From Taibaiella soli (GTDB lineage Bacteria > Bacteroidota > Bacteroidia > Chitinophagales > Chitinophagaceae), in NCBI RefSeq assembly GCF_003236175.1, contig NZ_QKTW01000022.1:183309-247308 (forward strand): a stretch of DNA of 64,000 nucleotides, given 5' to 3'. Shown here one piece after another: positions 52,719 to 60,507 of the stretch. A model generated the notes under the pieces. That model had not been told where the DNA came from and ran no database searches. It worked only from the letters and a program-made list of their open reading frames with translations. A program made the position numbers and the translations under genes. Numbering within the stretch: the first letter of the stretch is position 1; every line of letters starts with the position of its first letter.

Positions 52719-53735
52719 ATGAGTAAAGAAATTGTTGTAAGCGGCATACGTTCAACGGGTTTTCTCCATTTGGGCAACTACTTTGGGGCGATTCACAATT
52801 ACGTGAAGATGCAGGAAGCGTATAACTGTTATTTTTTTGTAGCTGATTATCATTCCCTTACCACACATCCTGATCCTAAAGATCTGAAAGGCAATGTGTT
52901 TCGTGTAGCGGCTGAAAATATTGCGAGCGGTCTCGATCCTGAAAAAGTGGCGTTGTATGCGCAGAGTGATATTCCTGAGATTCCGGAATTGTACCTTTTA
53001 ATGAATATGCTTGCCTACCAGGGCGAGCTGGAAAAAGTGCCTACGTTTAAGGACAAGGTGCGTTTGAATCCACGCAATGTAAATGCTGGTTTACTGACTT
53101 ATCCGGTGCTGATGGCTTCCGACATTCTGATTCATCGTGCGACCAAGGTGCCGGTAGGTAAAGACCAGGAACAGCATCTGGAAATGGCCCGGAATTTTGC
53201 GAATCGTTTTAATCAGCGTTATGGCGCCGAATTGTTTCCGGAACCACATGTTTTCCGTTTTGATGAAAGCAGTGTTAAAATCCTGAGTCTGGATGGTAAC
53301 GGCAAAATGAGTAAAAGTGAAAACGTCAACAGCACTATTTATCTCAGCGATGACGATGATACCATCATTAAAAAACTGAAAAAAGCAAAGACAGATGCCG
53401 GTCCGGCGGCGCCGAACAGCGAAAAGCCAGACTATATCGAAAATCTGTTTACGCTGATGCGCCTGGTAAGTGCTCCAGACACGGTTCAGAAATTTGAAGA
53501 CGATTATAATAATTCTTCAGAAGGAAATGTGGTAATTCGTTATGGTGATTTTAAAAAGCAGCTGGCGGAAGATATGGTTGCATTTATAAGACCTATTCGC
53601 GAAAATGCTGCAGAATTGCAACGCGATGAAGACCGACTTCGTAAAATATTAAAAGCAGGTGCGGAAAAAGCGCGCGAAAGTGCTGCCAAAACCATCGCAG
53701 AAGCGCGAAAGCTCATCGGTATTAATTACTACTAG
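52719..53735 (+). CDS. trpS: Tryptophanyl-tRNA synthetase
   Basis: Class I synthetase charging tRNA-Trp. The 338-aa length is standard. The HIGH-type motif is HLGN at 17-20 in GIRSTGFLHLGNYFGA, the active-site PVGKDQEQHLEMAR follows, and the KMSKS loop is GNGKMSKSEN near 196. The C-terminal helical domain with AAELQRDEDRLRKILKAGAEKARE (parts) is complete. It is followed by a mirrored repeat and the deoxynucleoside kinase gene. Confidence 0.97.
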   Translation: MSKEIVVSGIRSTGFLHLGNYFGAIHNYVKMQEAYNCYFFVADYHSLTTHPDPKDLKGNVFRVAAENIASGLDPEKVALYAQSDIPEIPELYLLMNMLAYQGELEKVPTFKDKVRLNPRNVNAGLLTYPVLMASDILIHRATKVPVGKDQEQHLEMARNFANRFNQRYGAELFPEPHVFRFDESSVKILSLDGNGKMSKSENVNSTIYLSDDDDTIIKKLKKAKTDAGPAAPNSEKPDYIENLFTLMRLVSAPDTVQKFEDDYNNSSEGNVVIRYGDFKKQLAEDMVAFIRPIRENAAELQRDEDRLRKILKAGAEKARESAAKTIAEARKLIGINYY

Positions 53736-53850
53736 TTTTTTGTTTTTGTAAAGATGTAAAGCTGTTCTTTACAAAGTTGTCTGTCCATTTTGTCGCATCA
53801 ATGCAGCAATTGCACAACTTTACATCTTTACAACTTTACATTTTTACAAC
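53735..53850. repeat. Mirrored word repeat (TTTACATCTTTACAAC family)
   Basis: Left arm 53743-53780 (GTAAAGATGTAAAGCTG...AAAGTTGT) and right arm 53814-53850 (ACAACTTTACATCTTTACAA and on) are reverse complements word for word. Confidence 0.75.
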
Positions 53851-53888
53851 TCGACAGATCTGCAAATAAGCAACAAACGACAAAAAGA

Positions 53889-54527
53889 ATGGCTGACAAA
53901 AAGAAAACACCACAACACATTGCGATAGCAGGAAATATTGGCGCGGGTAAAACTACTTTGACAACAATGCTGGCGCGTCATTTTAAATGGACGCCACATT
54001 TTGAAGACGTGGAGCACAACCCGTACCTCGTGGATTTTTATGAAGACATGTACCGTTGGTCGTTCAACTTGCAGGTCTACTTTTTAAACAGTCGTCTGAA
54101 GCAGCTTATTGATATACGTGATGGCAAGGAAACGGTAATACAGGACCGTACTATTTACGAAGATGCTTACATCTTTGCGCCCAATCTTTATGAAATGGGC
54201 CTGATGACAAAGCGTGATTTTGAAAACTATACTTCTTTCTTCCAGACACTGAAAAAACTGACTAGTCCGCCGGATCTGCTGATCTATCTGAAAGCTTCCA
54301 TTCCCAAACTGGTAGATCAGATACAAAGACGCGGCCGCGATTATGAAGAAAATATCCGTCTTGATTATCTGAAAAGGCTGAACGAGTTTTATAATAAATG
54401 GATTGAGCAATATACCGACGGTCCGCTGCTGATCATTGAGGTCGACAATGTAAACTTTGCTGATAACGAAGAGGATTTTGCGGAAGTCGTGCGCCGTATT
54501 GATGCTCAGATTCACGGACTTTTTTAG
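53889..54527 (+). CDS. Deoxynucleoside kinase (dCK/dGK family)
   Basis: Salvage kinase phosphorylating deoxynucleosides. Start at MADKKKTPQ (53889); a longer frame to 53790 reads through the repeat. The 212-aa protein has the P-loop GNIGAGKTT at 15-23, EDVEHNPYLVDFYEDMYRW, the DRT version of the DRS motif (IQDRTIYEDAYIFA), LIYLKAS and the lid RRGRDYEENI. Base specificity cannot be fixed by eye; Bacteroidota homologues are often annotated deoxyadenosine/deoxyguanosine kinases. Confidence 0.93.
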   Translation: MADKKKTPQHIAIAGNIGAGKTTLTTMLARHFKWTPHFEDVEHNPYLVDFYEDMYRWSFNLQVYFLNSRLKQLIDIRDGKETVIQDRTIYEDAYIFAPNLYEMGLMTKRDFENYTSFFQTLKKLTSPPDLLIYLKASIPKLVDQIQRRGRDYEENIRLDYLKRLNEFYNKWIEQYTDGPLLIIEVDNVNFADNEEDFAEVVRRIDAQIHGLF

Positions 54528-54726
54528 ACTTAAAGCTGAAGGCATAAAGCTCAAAGCTTCCCGTGTTTAATGCTGAACCCTCATGCTTCGTGCGGGAGGG
54601 TCTGCATAAAAATGAAGATTTTAAAATGGTCAGACAACTTGAAGCCGTCTGACCATTTTAATGTTTGACCATTGAATGTCGGGACAAACGGGACAAGCCT
54701 TAAGCTTTAGGCTTTGAGCTTTCAGC
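54526..54726. repeat. Mirrored word repeat (AAAGCTCAAAGC family)
   Basis: Left arm 54526-54563 and right arm 54690-54726 share AAAGCTCAAAGC/GCTTTGAGCTTT words in inverse orientation. They enclose a perfect terminator hairpin. Confidence 0.7.
54622..54660 (+). terminator. Perfect hairpin inside the mirrored repeat
   Basis: TAAAATGGTCAGAC and GTCTGACCATTTTA: a perfect 14-bp stem with an 11-nt loop, flanked by T-rich sequence, about 100 bp after the kinase stop. Confidence 0.75.
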
Positions 54727-54821
54727 AATAAAAAATCTTAAGTTTTTTTTGTAACATTTTTCTTCCTCCTACGATACATCTTGTTTATATTGGAAAGTAT
54801 CCCCAATTAAACAATACCTGT

Positions 54822-57380
54822 ATGCGTAGCCACCACCTTTACCTCATTCTTTTTCTGCTGCTTTTCCCTTTTTTCGCCACTGCCGGTGTGCTGAAAGGTA
54901 AGGTGACAGACAGCAAAGGATCGCCACTTCCATTTGTAACTGTATATATACAAGGTACCACCATCGGTACTACTGCTAATGCGCATGGGGAATACGAACT
55001 GCCACTTGATCCGGGGAAATATAAAGTGGTTAGCCAGGTGATTGGGTTCAAGCAATCCATTTTTAATGTCACGATTACAGGTAACGAAACCATACAGCAT
55101 AATTTTGAACTGTCGGATCAGGATCTTCGTATTAAAGAAGTAGTGGTAAAAGCCAGCGATGAAGATCCCGCTTACCGTATTATCCGCAAAACGATCAGCC
55201 GTCGTAGTTTTCACCTCAAGCAAATGAAATCGTTTCAGACAGGCATTTATCTGAAAGGAACCATTCGTAGTCGTAATATGCCCAATTCTGTCTTTGGCAT
55301 AAAGATCAATGACGAAGAGAAAACCCAGGCCGGTAAAGGAATGGGGCTTGATTCTAATGGTAAAGGTGTCTTGTTTGTTTTTGAAGAAGACGCCGATTAC
55401 TATTCGCAGCTGCCCGATAAGAAAAGAACAGTCATCCATTCTGTTAGAGAAAGTGGCGACCCCAATGGCTTGGGCGTTTCCGAGTTTCCTGAAGTAATTT
55501 CTTTTTACGAAAACAATGTTGATTTATCAGAACAATTAAATCCGCGTGGATTTGTTTCGCCGATCGCGGACAACGCGCTGATGTTTTATAAATACAAATT
55601 GCTGGGCGAGTATAAGGAAGATGGTCGTGTGATCAATAAAATTCAGGTAACGCCGCGCCGTTTGTATGAACCGACATTTACAGGTGTTATTTATATAGTA
55701 GATGAAGATTGGGCGATTCACAGTCTGGAGATGACATTGACGAAGAAAAACAACATGGATTTCCTGGATACGATTCGTATTTCGCAGTTATTCCTGCCGC
55801 TGAAGCCGGATGTATGGGTCATCAAAAGTCAGGTTTGGTATCCGACCATTACATTTATGGGTTTTGATTTTACCGGAAATTTCGCCACCGTATATAATCG
55901 CCAGAAAGTAAACGAGCCAATTCCTGATACCATGTTTTCGAAAAAACTGGTGAGCAGCTACGATAAAATGGCAAACAAAAAGGATACTTCTTACTGGACG
56001 GAAGCACGGCCGATTCCGCTGGAGAAGGATGAGGTGAAGAATTATGTATTTGCCGACAGTGTACACAAACGCGTTACCGATCCGAAGTACATAGATTCGC
56101 TGCGCCGTGTCCGTAATAAAACAGGCATTTTTGATCCGATTTTCAGTGGCTACAGCCATTATGGTAAAGCATATAAATGGTCGCTGAATGTATCGCCGCT
56201 GCTGTTTGCGGTCAATTTTAATACGGTAGAAGGTTTGAATATTGCCCCGAAAATCAGTGCACGCGTTCGTCTCGATTCTTTGGGTAATTCACTTGATATA
56301 AAATCAGCCGTGCGTTATGGTTTCAGCAATACGCATTTCAACGGGATCGCACGTATTGCTTATGTACACAACAGTAAATCGCTCATTGGAAAAAGCTGGG
56401 ATTTTGGCCTTCGCGGTGGTAAATATGTGTTCCAGTTTAATCCGCACAACCCAATGCCGCCTTTGTATAATACCATCTCCACTTTGTTCTACGAACACAA
56501 CGACATGAAGATTTATGAGCGTTGGGATGCAACAGCGTTCTTTAATAAAAACTATGGCAATGGTCTGAAGTGGGCGGCGGGATTGTCATTCCAACAGCGT
56601 TTGCCACTGGAAAATACGACTACTTACAGCTGGCGCAGCGAAAGTGGTGATGGCTATTCACCGAATACACCGACGGATCTGGCGCGTTATACCTGGGAAA
56701 AACATGATGCGGTGCTTGCCGCGGTGTCTGTTTCTTACCAGCCAGGTTATACGTATACACAATATCCTGATTACAAAATGGCGCACGCCAGCGACTGGCC
56801 GGTGTTTACATTTACCTACACCAAAGGCATTCCAAACGTGATCAACAGTAAGGTTGATTTTGATAAATGGCGCTTCGGTATTACTGGTGATGCTCGCCTT
56901 AAGCTATTTGGTAGTTTATCGTATAATGTTGCTGCGGGCGGTTTCCTGAATGATAAATATGTAAGTCTGCCGGATCTCATGCATATTGACGGTGATCAGA
57001 CGATCATGGCGTCACCGTATTTGCAAAGCTTCCAATTGGCCAATTACTACCGTTACAGTAATACGGAAAAGATCTACGGTGAAGCGCATATTGAATATTA
57101 CTTGAAAGGTCTGCTGACGAATAAATTGCCTTTGTTCCGTCAGGCGCGCTGGTACTTTGTGCTGGGTAATAATACTTTTTATGCTAACCAGAATTTCTAC
57201 CATACGGAAGCGTTTCTTGGTATCGACAATCTCGGATTTAAAATCTTCCGTGTGCTCCGTGTCGATTATGTCCATTCCTGGGATGGCTATGGCAAACAAT
57301 ACAACGGTATCCGTTTCGGTATTAAAATGGGACAGGGTATTAATGTAGATATTGCATCGAGCAAGGAAGAATTTCAATAG
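54822..57380 (+). CDS. DUF5686 outer-membrane protein with carboxypeptidase-regulatory-like domain
   Basis: An 852-aa exported protein. Signal LYLILFLLLFPFFATAG. A CarboxypepD_reg-like beta-sandwich (VLKGKVTDSKGSPLPFVTVYI, parts; GTTANAHGEYELPLDPGKY) covers about residues 20-110. DUF5686 then fills the rest, with RIIRKTISRR at its start and long runs of alternating beta strands to the end, compatible with a C-terminal barrel. It is ubiquitous in Bacteroidota, with proposed outer-membrane biogenesis or nutrient roles; function not established. It is followed by the largest repeat field of the window. Confidence 0.92.
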   Translation: MRSHHLYLILFLLLFPFFATAGVLKGKVTDSKGSPLPFVTVYIQGTTIGTTANAHGEYELPLDPGKYKVVSQVIGFKQSIFNVTITGNETIQHNFELSDQDLRIKEVVVKASDEDPAYRIIRKTISRRSFHLKQMKSFQTGIYLKGTIRSRNMPNSVFGIKINDEEKTQAGKGMGLDSNGKGVLFVFEEDADYYSQLPDKKRTVIHSVRESGDPNGLGVSEFPEVISFYENNVDLSEQLNPRGFVSPIADNALMFYKYKLLGEYKEDGRVINKIQVTPRRLYEPTFTGVIYIVDEDWAIHSLEMTLTKKNNMDFLDTIRISQLFLPLKPDVWVIKSQVWYPTITFMGFDFTGNFATVYNRQKVNEPIPDTMFSKKLVSSYDKMANKKDTSYWTEARPIPLEKDEVKNYVFADSVHKRVTDPKYIDSLRRVRNKTGIFDPIFSGYSHYGKAYKWSLNVSPLLFAVNFNTVEGLNIAPKISARVRLDSLGNSLDIKSAVRYGFSNTHFNGIARIAYVHNSKSLIGKSWDFGLRGGKYVFQFNPHNPMPPLYNTISTLFYEHNDMKIYERWDATAFFNKNYGNGLKWAAGLSFQQRLPLENTTTYSWRSESGDGYSPNTPTDLARYTWEKHDAVLAAVSVSYQPGYTYTQYPDYKMAHASDWPVFTFTYTKGIPNVINSKVDFDKWRFGITGDARLKLFGSLSYNVAAGGFLNDKYVSLPDLMHIDGDQTIMASPYLQSFQLANYYRYSNTEKIYGEAHIEYYLKGLLTNKLPLFRQARWYFVLGNNTFYANQNFYHTEAFLGIDNLGFKIFRVLRVDYVHSWDGYGKQYNGIRFGIKMGQGINVDIASSKEEFQ

Positions 57381-57385
57381 TTAAG

Positions 57386-58055
57386 TCAAAGGTCAAACGT
57401 CAAACGTGAAAATTGACATGTCATTCCGATGAAAGAGGGATCCCGCAATAATATAGGCATACACTACGCGGGACCCTTCCTTCGTCAGGGTGACAAACAC
57501 GAGTATACCCAAAATGGAACAAAAAATCACGGGCAAACACATTAAGCACATTCGCCACATTAACCACATTCCCAACACAGGTTCTTGCGTTTATTTGTCA
57601 TGCCGATGAAAGAGGGATCCCGCAACAATATAGGCATACACTATGCGGGACCCTTCCTTCGTCAGGGTGACAAACACGAGTATACCCAAAATGGAACAAA
57701 AAATCACGGGCAAACACATTAAGCACATTAACCACATTTACACATTCACAACACTGTTTCTTGCGTTTATTTGTCATCCCGATGAAAGAGGGATCCCGCA
57801 ATAATATAGGCATACACTATGCGAGACCCTTCCTTCGTCAGGGTGACAAACACGAGTATACCCAAAATGGAACAAAAAATCAGGGGCAAACACATTAAGC
57901 ACATTAACAAAACTGTTTCTTGCGTTTATTTGTCATTCCGAGGCAACGAGGGATCCCGCAACAATATAGGCATACACTACGCGGGACCCTTCCTTCGTCA
58001 GGGTGACAAACACGAGTATACCCCTACTTCCTCCTGCGTCGTCATCGGGATGAAC
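57386..58055. repeat. Tandem array of four ~175-bp units, inverted relative to the 11.6-kb array
   Basis: GGGTGACAAA recurs at 57488, 57665, 57841 and 58001 (spacing 177, 176, 160 bp). Each unit has mirrored arms (CGATGAAAGAGGGATCCCGC against GCGGGACCCTTCCTTCGTCA) joined by ATAATATAGGCATACACTA, followed by CACATTAAGCACATT words. On the reverse strand the unit reads like that at 11575-12185. Open frames here are artefacts. Confidence 0.88.
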
Positions 58056-58163
58056 TGTGTTTAAAAACAAATATTTTTTGTGTGATAGGCGTGTTGATAC
58101 GTTGAGTTTTGCGTAGCTATTGCAAAGGCCTGTTTCAATAATATATTGACAATCTCCGTTCAG

Positions 58164-58259
58164 CAAAGTCTCTGACTTTGTTGTAGTGGAAACCGGTCTC
58201 CCGACCGGATTGCTGCGGTCAGGAGACCGCGTCCGCTGGAACGAAGTCGGGAGACTTCG
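58164..58259. repeat. Second GTC-loop-GAC hairpin cluster
   Basis: Four consecutive hairpins: CAAAGTCTCTGACTTTG (58164), CCGGTCTCCCGACCGG (58193), GCGGTCAGGAGACCGC (58215), CGAAGTCGGGAGACTTCG (58242). The outer stems differ but all pair perfectly. Between 58380 and 58450 lies one more, diverged half-unit of the 175-bp repeat. Confidence 0.85.
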
Positions 58260-58453
58260 CTCAACTGTACGTGTGCTTGCTCGCCGGGAGCATTAAGCGC
58301 GAAATCAGATCCCCACTTCCTCTTCGTCGTCATCGGGAGGACCCGAAGGGGGGCACTCAATGTATGTGAAATGTGCTTCAATGTGTCATCCCGATGAAAG
58401 AGGGATCCCGCAATTAGGTAGGCGCACACGACGCGGGGGACACTTCGTTCGTG

Positions 58454-58701
58454 CCAATGACACATTTAAAATTGAGTTCAATTTCAAGGCGTTTAGTTTG
58501 GCAGCACAGTAGCAATGAAGCTCAATCAAGCGACCGTCTAAGCCACGGAGTGATCTGGCTTAGACTGCCCTTTTTTGCCTACTTTTTTTGGCATAAAAAA
58601 AGTAGGAGCATGATGGTTCGAAGCCAGATTTGAAGGACTATTGCTAAATCAAGGTGTCATTGTCTTTTGATTGTGGGCACCGAATAATTAGTCAGGGTGA
58701 C
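58454..58701. repeat. 240-bp dispersed repeat, copy B
   Basis: Partner of 41427-41667, same orientation. After it the sequence joins TGACAAACACGAG, the end of a 175-bp unit, up to about 58780. Confidence 0.85.
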
Positions 58702-58828
58702 AAACACGAGTACAGCCCAAAGGAAACAAAAAATTACGAGCAAACACATTAAGCACATTAACCACATTTACACATTCCGAGCGGCAGTATCTTTCGAAGC
58801 GTCAAATTCTCCTTACGATTTATTAAAG

Positions 58829-58884
58829 TTCTGTACAGGATTTGATGAACTCCTGTACAGAACTTAGCGAACTCCTGTACAGGA
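58829..58884 (+). promoter_or_regulatory. Three palindromic 12-bp boxes at exact 22-bp spacing (operator candidate)
   Basis: TTCTGTACAGGA (58829), TCCTGTACAGAA (58851) and TCCTGTACAGGA (58873), each centred on CTGTACAG. Boxes 1 and 2 also form a 15-bp hairpin. They lie 100-155 bp upstream of the HU-HIG gene, followed by an AT-rich stretch (TTGATATACTC near 58949) that may hold its promoter. Confidence 0.6.
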
Positions 58885-58983
58885 TTTTTTACATCAAAAG
58901 ATCGCCCTGCCATCTTACTATTAACAAACACGCGAAAACTGGCCTCAAACTTGATATACTCTTTCCTATAAATCTAATTTGAT

Positions 58984-59367
58984 ATGTCAGTAAAGTTCTC
59001 AGTGAGTCAGAAACACAACCCGCTAAAACCAAACGATCCCAAGAAATGGTACGCCAGTATTCATAGTTCCGGAGAGACGACACTTCGTGAGTTATCAACC
59101 GAAATTTCGGCAAGGAGTACAGTAAGTAGTGCCGATGTATTGGCGGTACTGGAAAACCTGCTACATGTAATACCGGAAGAAATCGGAAAAGGGAATATTG
59201 TACGTCTTGGGGATTTCGGCAGCTTTTCGCTTACACTTCAAAGCGAGGGTATGAATACCGGAGAAGAGGTAACTGCTGCTTCTATTAAGGGTAATAAGCT
59301 TCATTTTCGTGCGGGTAAGGAGATTGTGAAGCAATTAAGCAATCTGGAGTACAAAAGAATAAAGTAG
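58984..59367 (+). CDS. HU-HIG family DNA-binding protein
   Basis: A 127-aa HU/IHF-fold protein of the HU-HIG subgroup characteristic of Bacteroidota. The opening VKFSVSQKHNPLKPNDPKKWYA is diagnostic (parts), then TTLRELSTEISARSTVSSADV, VLENLLHVIPEEIGKGNIV, the HU-fold RLGDFGSFSLTLQSEGMN and FRAGKEIVKQLS. The two-stranded arm region of classical HU is modified. It probably bends or coats DNA. It is a single gene behind three palindromic boxes; autoregulation is an inference. Confidence 0.92.
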   Translation: MSVKFSVSQKHNPLKPNDPKKWYASIHSSGETTLRELSTEISARSTVSSADVLAVLENLLHVIPEEIGKGNIVRLGDFGSFSLTLQSEGMNTGEEVTAASIKGNKLHFRAGKEIVKQLSNLEYKRIK

Positions 59368-59421
59368 GCGAATGGTTAATCAAAAAGAGAAGGTCCCGGA
59401 AACGGAAATCTTTTTGCATAA

Positions 59422-59454
59422 AAAATGGTCCCAGCATGATTGCGGGGACCATTT
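59422..59454 (-). terminator. Terminator between convergent HU-HIG and SPOR genes
   Basis: AAATGGTCCC(A)GC and GC(G)GGGACCATTT form a ~12-bp stem with one mismatch. The A run on the left gives the U tract on the minus strand, so it mainly serves the SPOR gene (stop at 59475). Confidence 0.8.
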
Positions 59455-59474
59455 GTATTATAAAACCTTTCGAA

Positions 59475-60419
59475 TTATTGATGGTAAATACTTACCGGAT
59501 CTTTTGGATTGAAGTTGCGGCGAAGCGAGTCAATCATATGCGTTGTATCGCTCATCGGACCATTTACAGAGATTACTACCAGATAATGTGTAGAATCTTT
59601 AGCAATCACGTCCAGGTTTTTGTGACCGAAGCCCGTAAGCTGTTTTACGCGTTTTTCTGCAGCAGCTCTGTTTTCGTAAGTTTTCAGTATTACTTTATAA
59701 TCCATGTTGCCATTCGCTGCAGGCGTTGTAGCCGGAGTGGCGGCAGCATGTGCAGCGGCAGAGTCAACTGGTTTAGCAGCTGTATCGATTACCGGAGCAT
59801 TCTGTTGCACTGGTGCAGCTACGACGGTATCTTTTACTGGTACAACATCAGAACCGCTGTTGTATTTATTCATATAGCTGATTCCGAAAATCACAGCAGC
59901 AGCCAGTACGCCGAGGATTACCACCCAGAGAATGATCTTGCCCCAGTTTACGCTGGTACCGGAAGATGTATGCTCAACAGACGGTTCGGCCACACGGTTT
60001 TTAAAAACCGGTTCTTCTTCCGCACGTTTCAGAAATTTCAGTGCAGGAAGGGCTGGCGGCGTGTATTGAATATTCGGATCTGTAACGAAATTGATGCGGT
60101 CATTTACATAAACAAATTTCCCGATTGCAGGAATGATCACTTCTTTCCCCTGCTGCAACTGAGCTTTAGATTCAATGCTGAATTCACGCAGTGTATTAGC
60201 GGCTTTAGAAATACTGATCTGTTCGTTGGTTGCGATGAAATTAGCCAGGTTGTCGTCAATAGAACCCGTGGGCGTCAGCACTACTTCATACTTAGGTGCC
60301 TGAAGCTCGGCGCCGTCGTATGCTGCAGGTTTCTTACGCAACTCCAGGTTCCCGAGTCCGTGAATGTAGCAGAAGTTGTTCTTGAAAAGAAAGAGTCCTA
60401 TATATTTTGCAATGTCCAT
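59475..60419 (-). CDS. HU-CCDC81-like and SPOR-domain membrane protein
   Basis: A 314-aa protein. The N-terminal ~120 residues contain the pair of HU-like CCDC81 domains found in Bacteroidota (YIGLFLFKNNFCYIHGLGNLEL, parts; KEVIIPAIGKFVYVNDRINF). One transmembrane helix (about 160-182, GKIILWVVILGVLAAAVIFG) and an Ala/Pro/Thr/Val-rich linker precede a C-terminal SPOR domain (YKVILKTYENRAAAEKRVKQL). SPOR binds denuded septal peptidoglycan. Thus a cytoplasmic HU-like head is tethered to the division site, suggesting a link between chromosome and septum; this is inference. Confidence 0.9.
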   Translation of the reverse strand: MDIAKYIGLFLFKNNFCYIHGLGNLELRKKPAAYDGAELQAPKYEVVLTPTGSIDDNLANFIATNEQISISKAANTLREFSIESKAQLQQGKEVIIPAIGKFVYVNDRINFVTDPNIQYTPPALPALKFLKRAEEEPVFKNRVAEPSVEHTSSGTSVNWGKIILWVVILGVLAAAVIFGISYMNKYNSGSDVVPVKDTVVAAPVQQNAPVIDTAAKPVDSAAAHAAATPATTPAANGNMDYKVILKTYENRAAAEKRVKQLTGFGHKNLDVIAKDSTHYLVVISVNGPMSDTTHMIDSLRRNFNPKDPVSIYHQ

Positions 60420-60507
60420 GCGTACTTTAAAATTGGGCCTAAATTAAGCATTAGCCCGCAATAAAAGATTAACCATCCGTTTAAAAATTTAAACAGAGTG
60501 GTGGTAA

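Noticed and set aside
57386..58055. CRISPR array
   Set aside because: Units are ~175 bp with no short constant repeat alternating with unique spacers, and no cas gene is present.
57393..58465. Several 60-100-aa frames in the 57.4-58.5-kb field
   Set aside because: Repeat artefacts without start signals or family resemblance.
58829..58884. Mini-CRISPR made of the 22-bp boxes
   Set aside because: Unit too short, no unique spacers of CRISPR length, and the boxes are palindromic operator-like sites.
59436..60464. 342-aa frame antisense to the SPOR gene
   Set aside because: Shadow of a clearly coding gene; Cys/Ser/Arg-rich with no motif.
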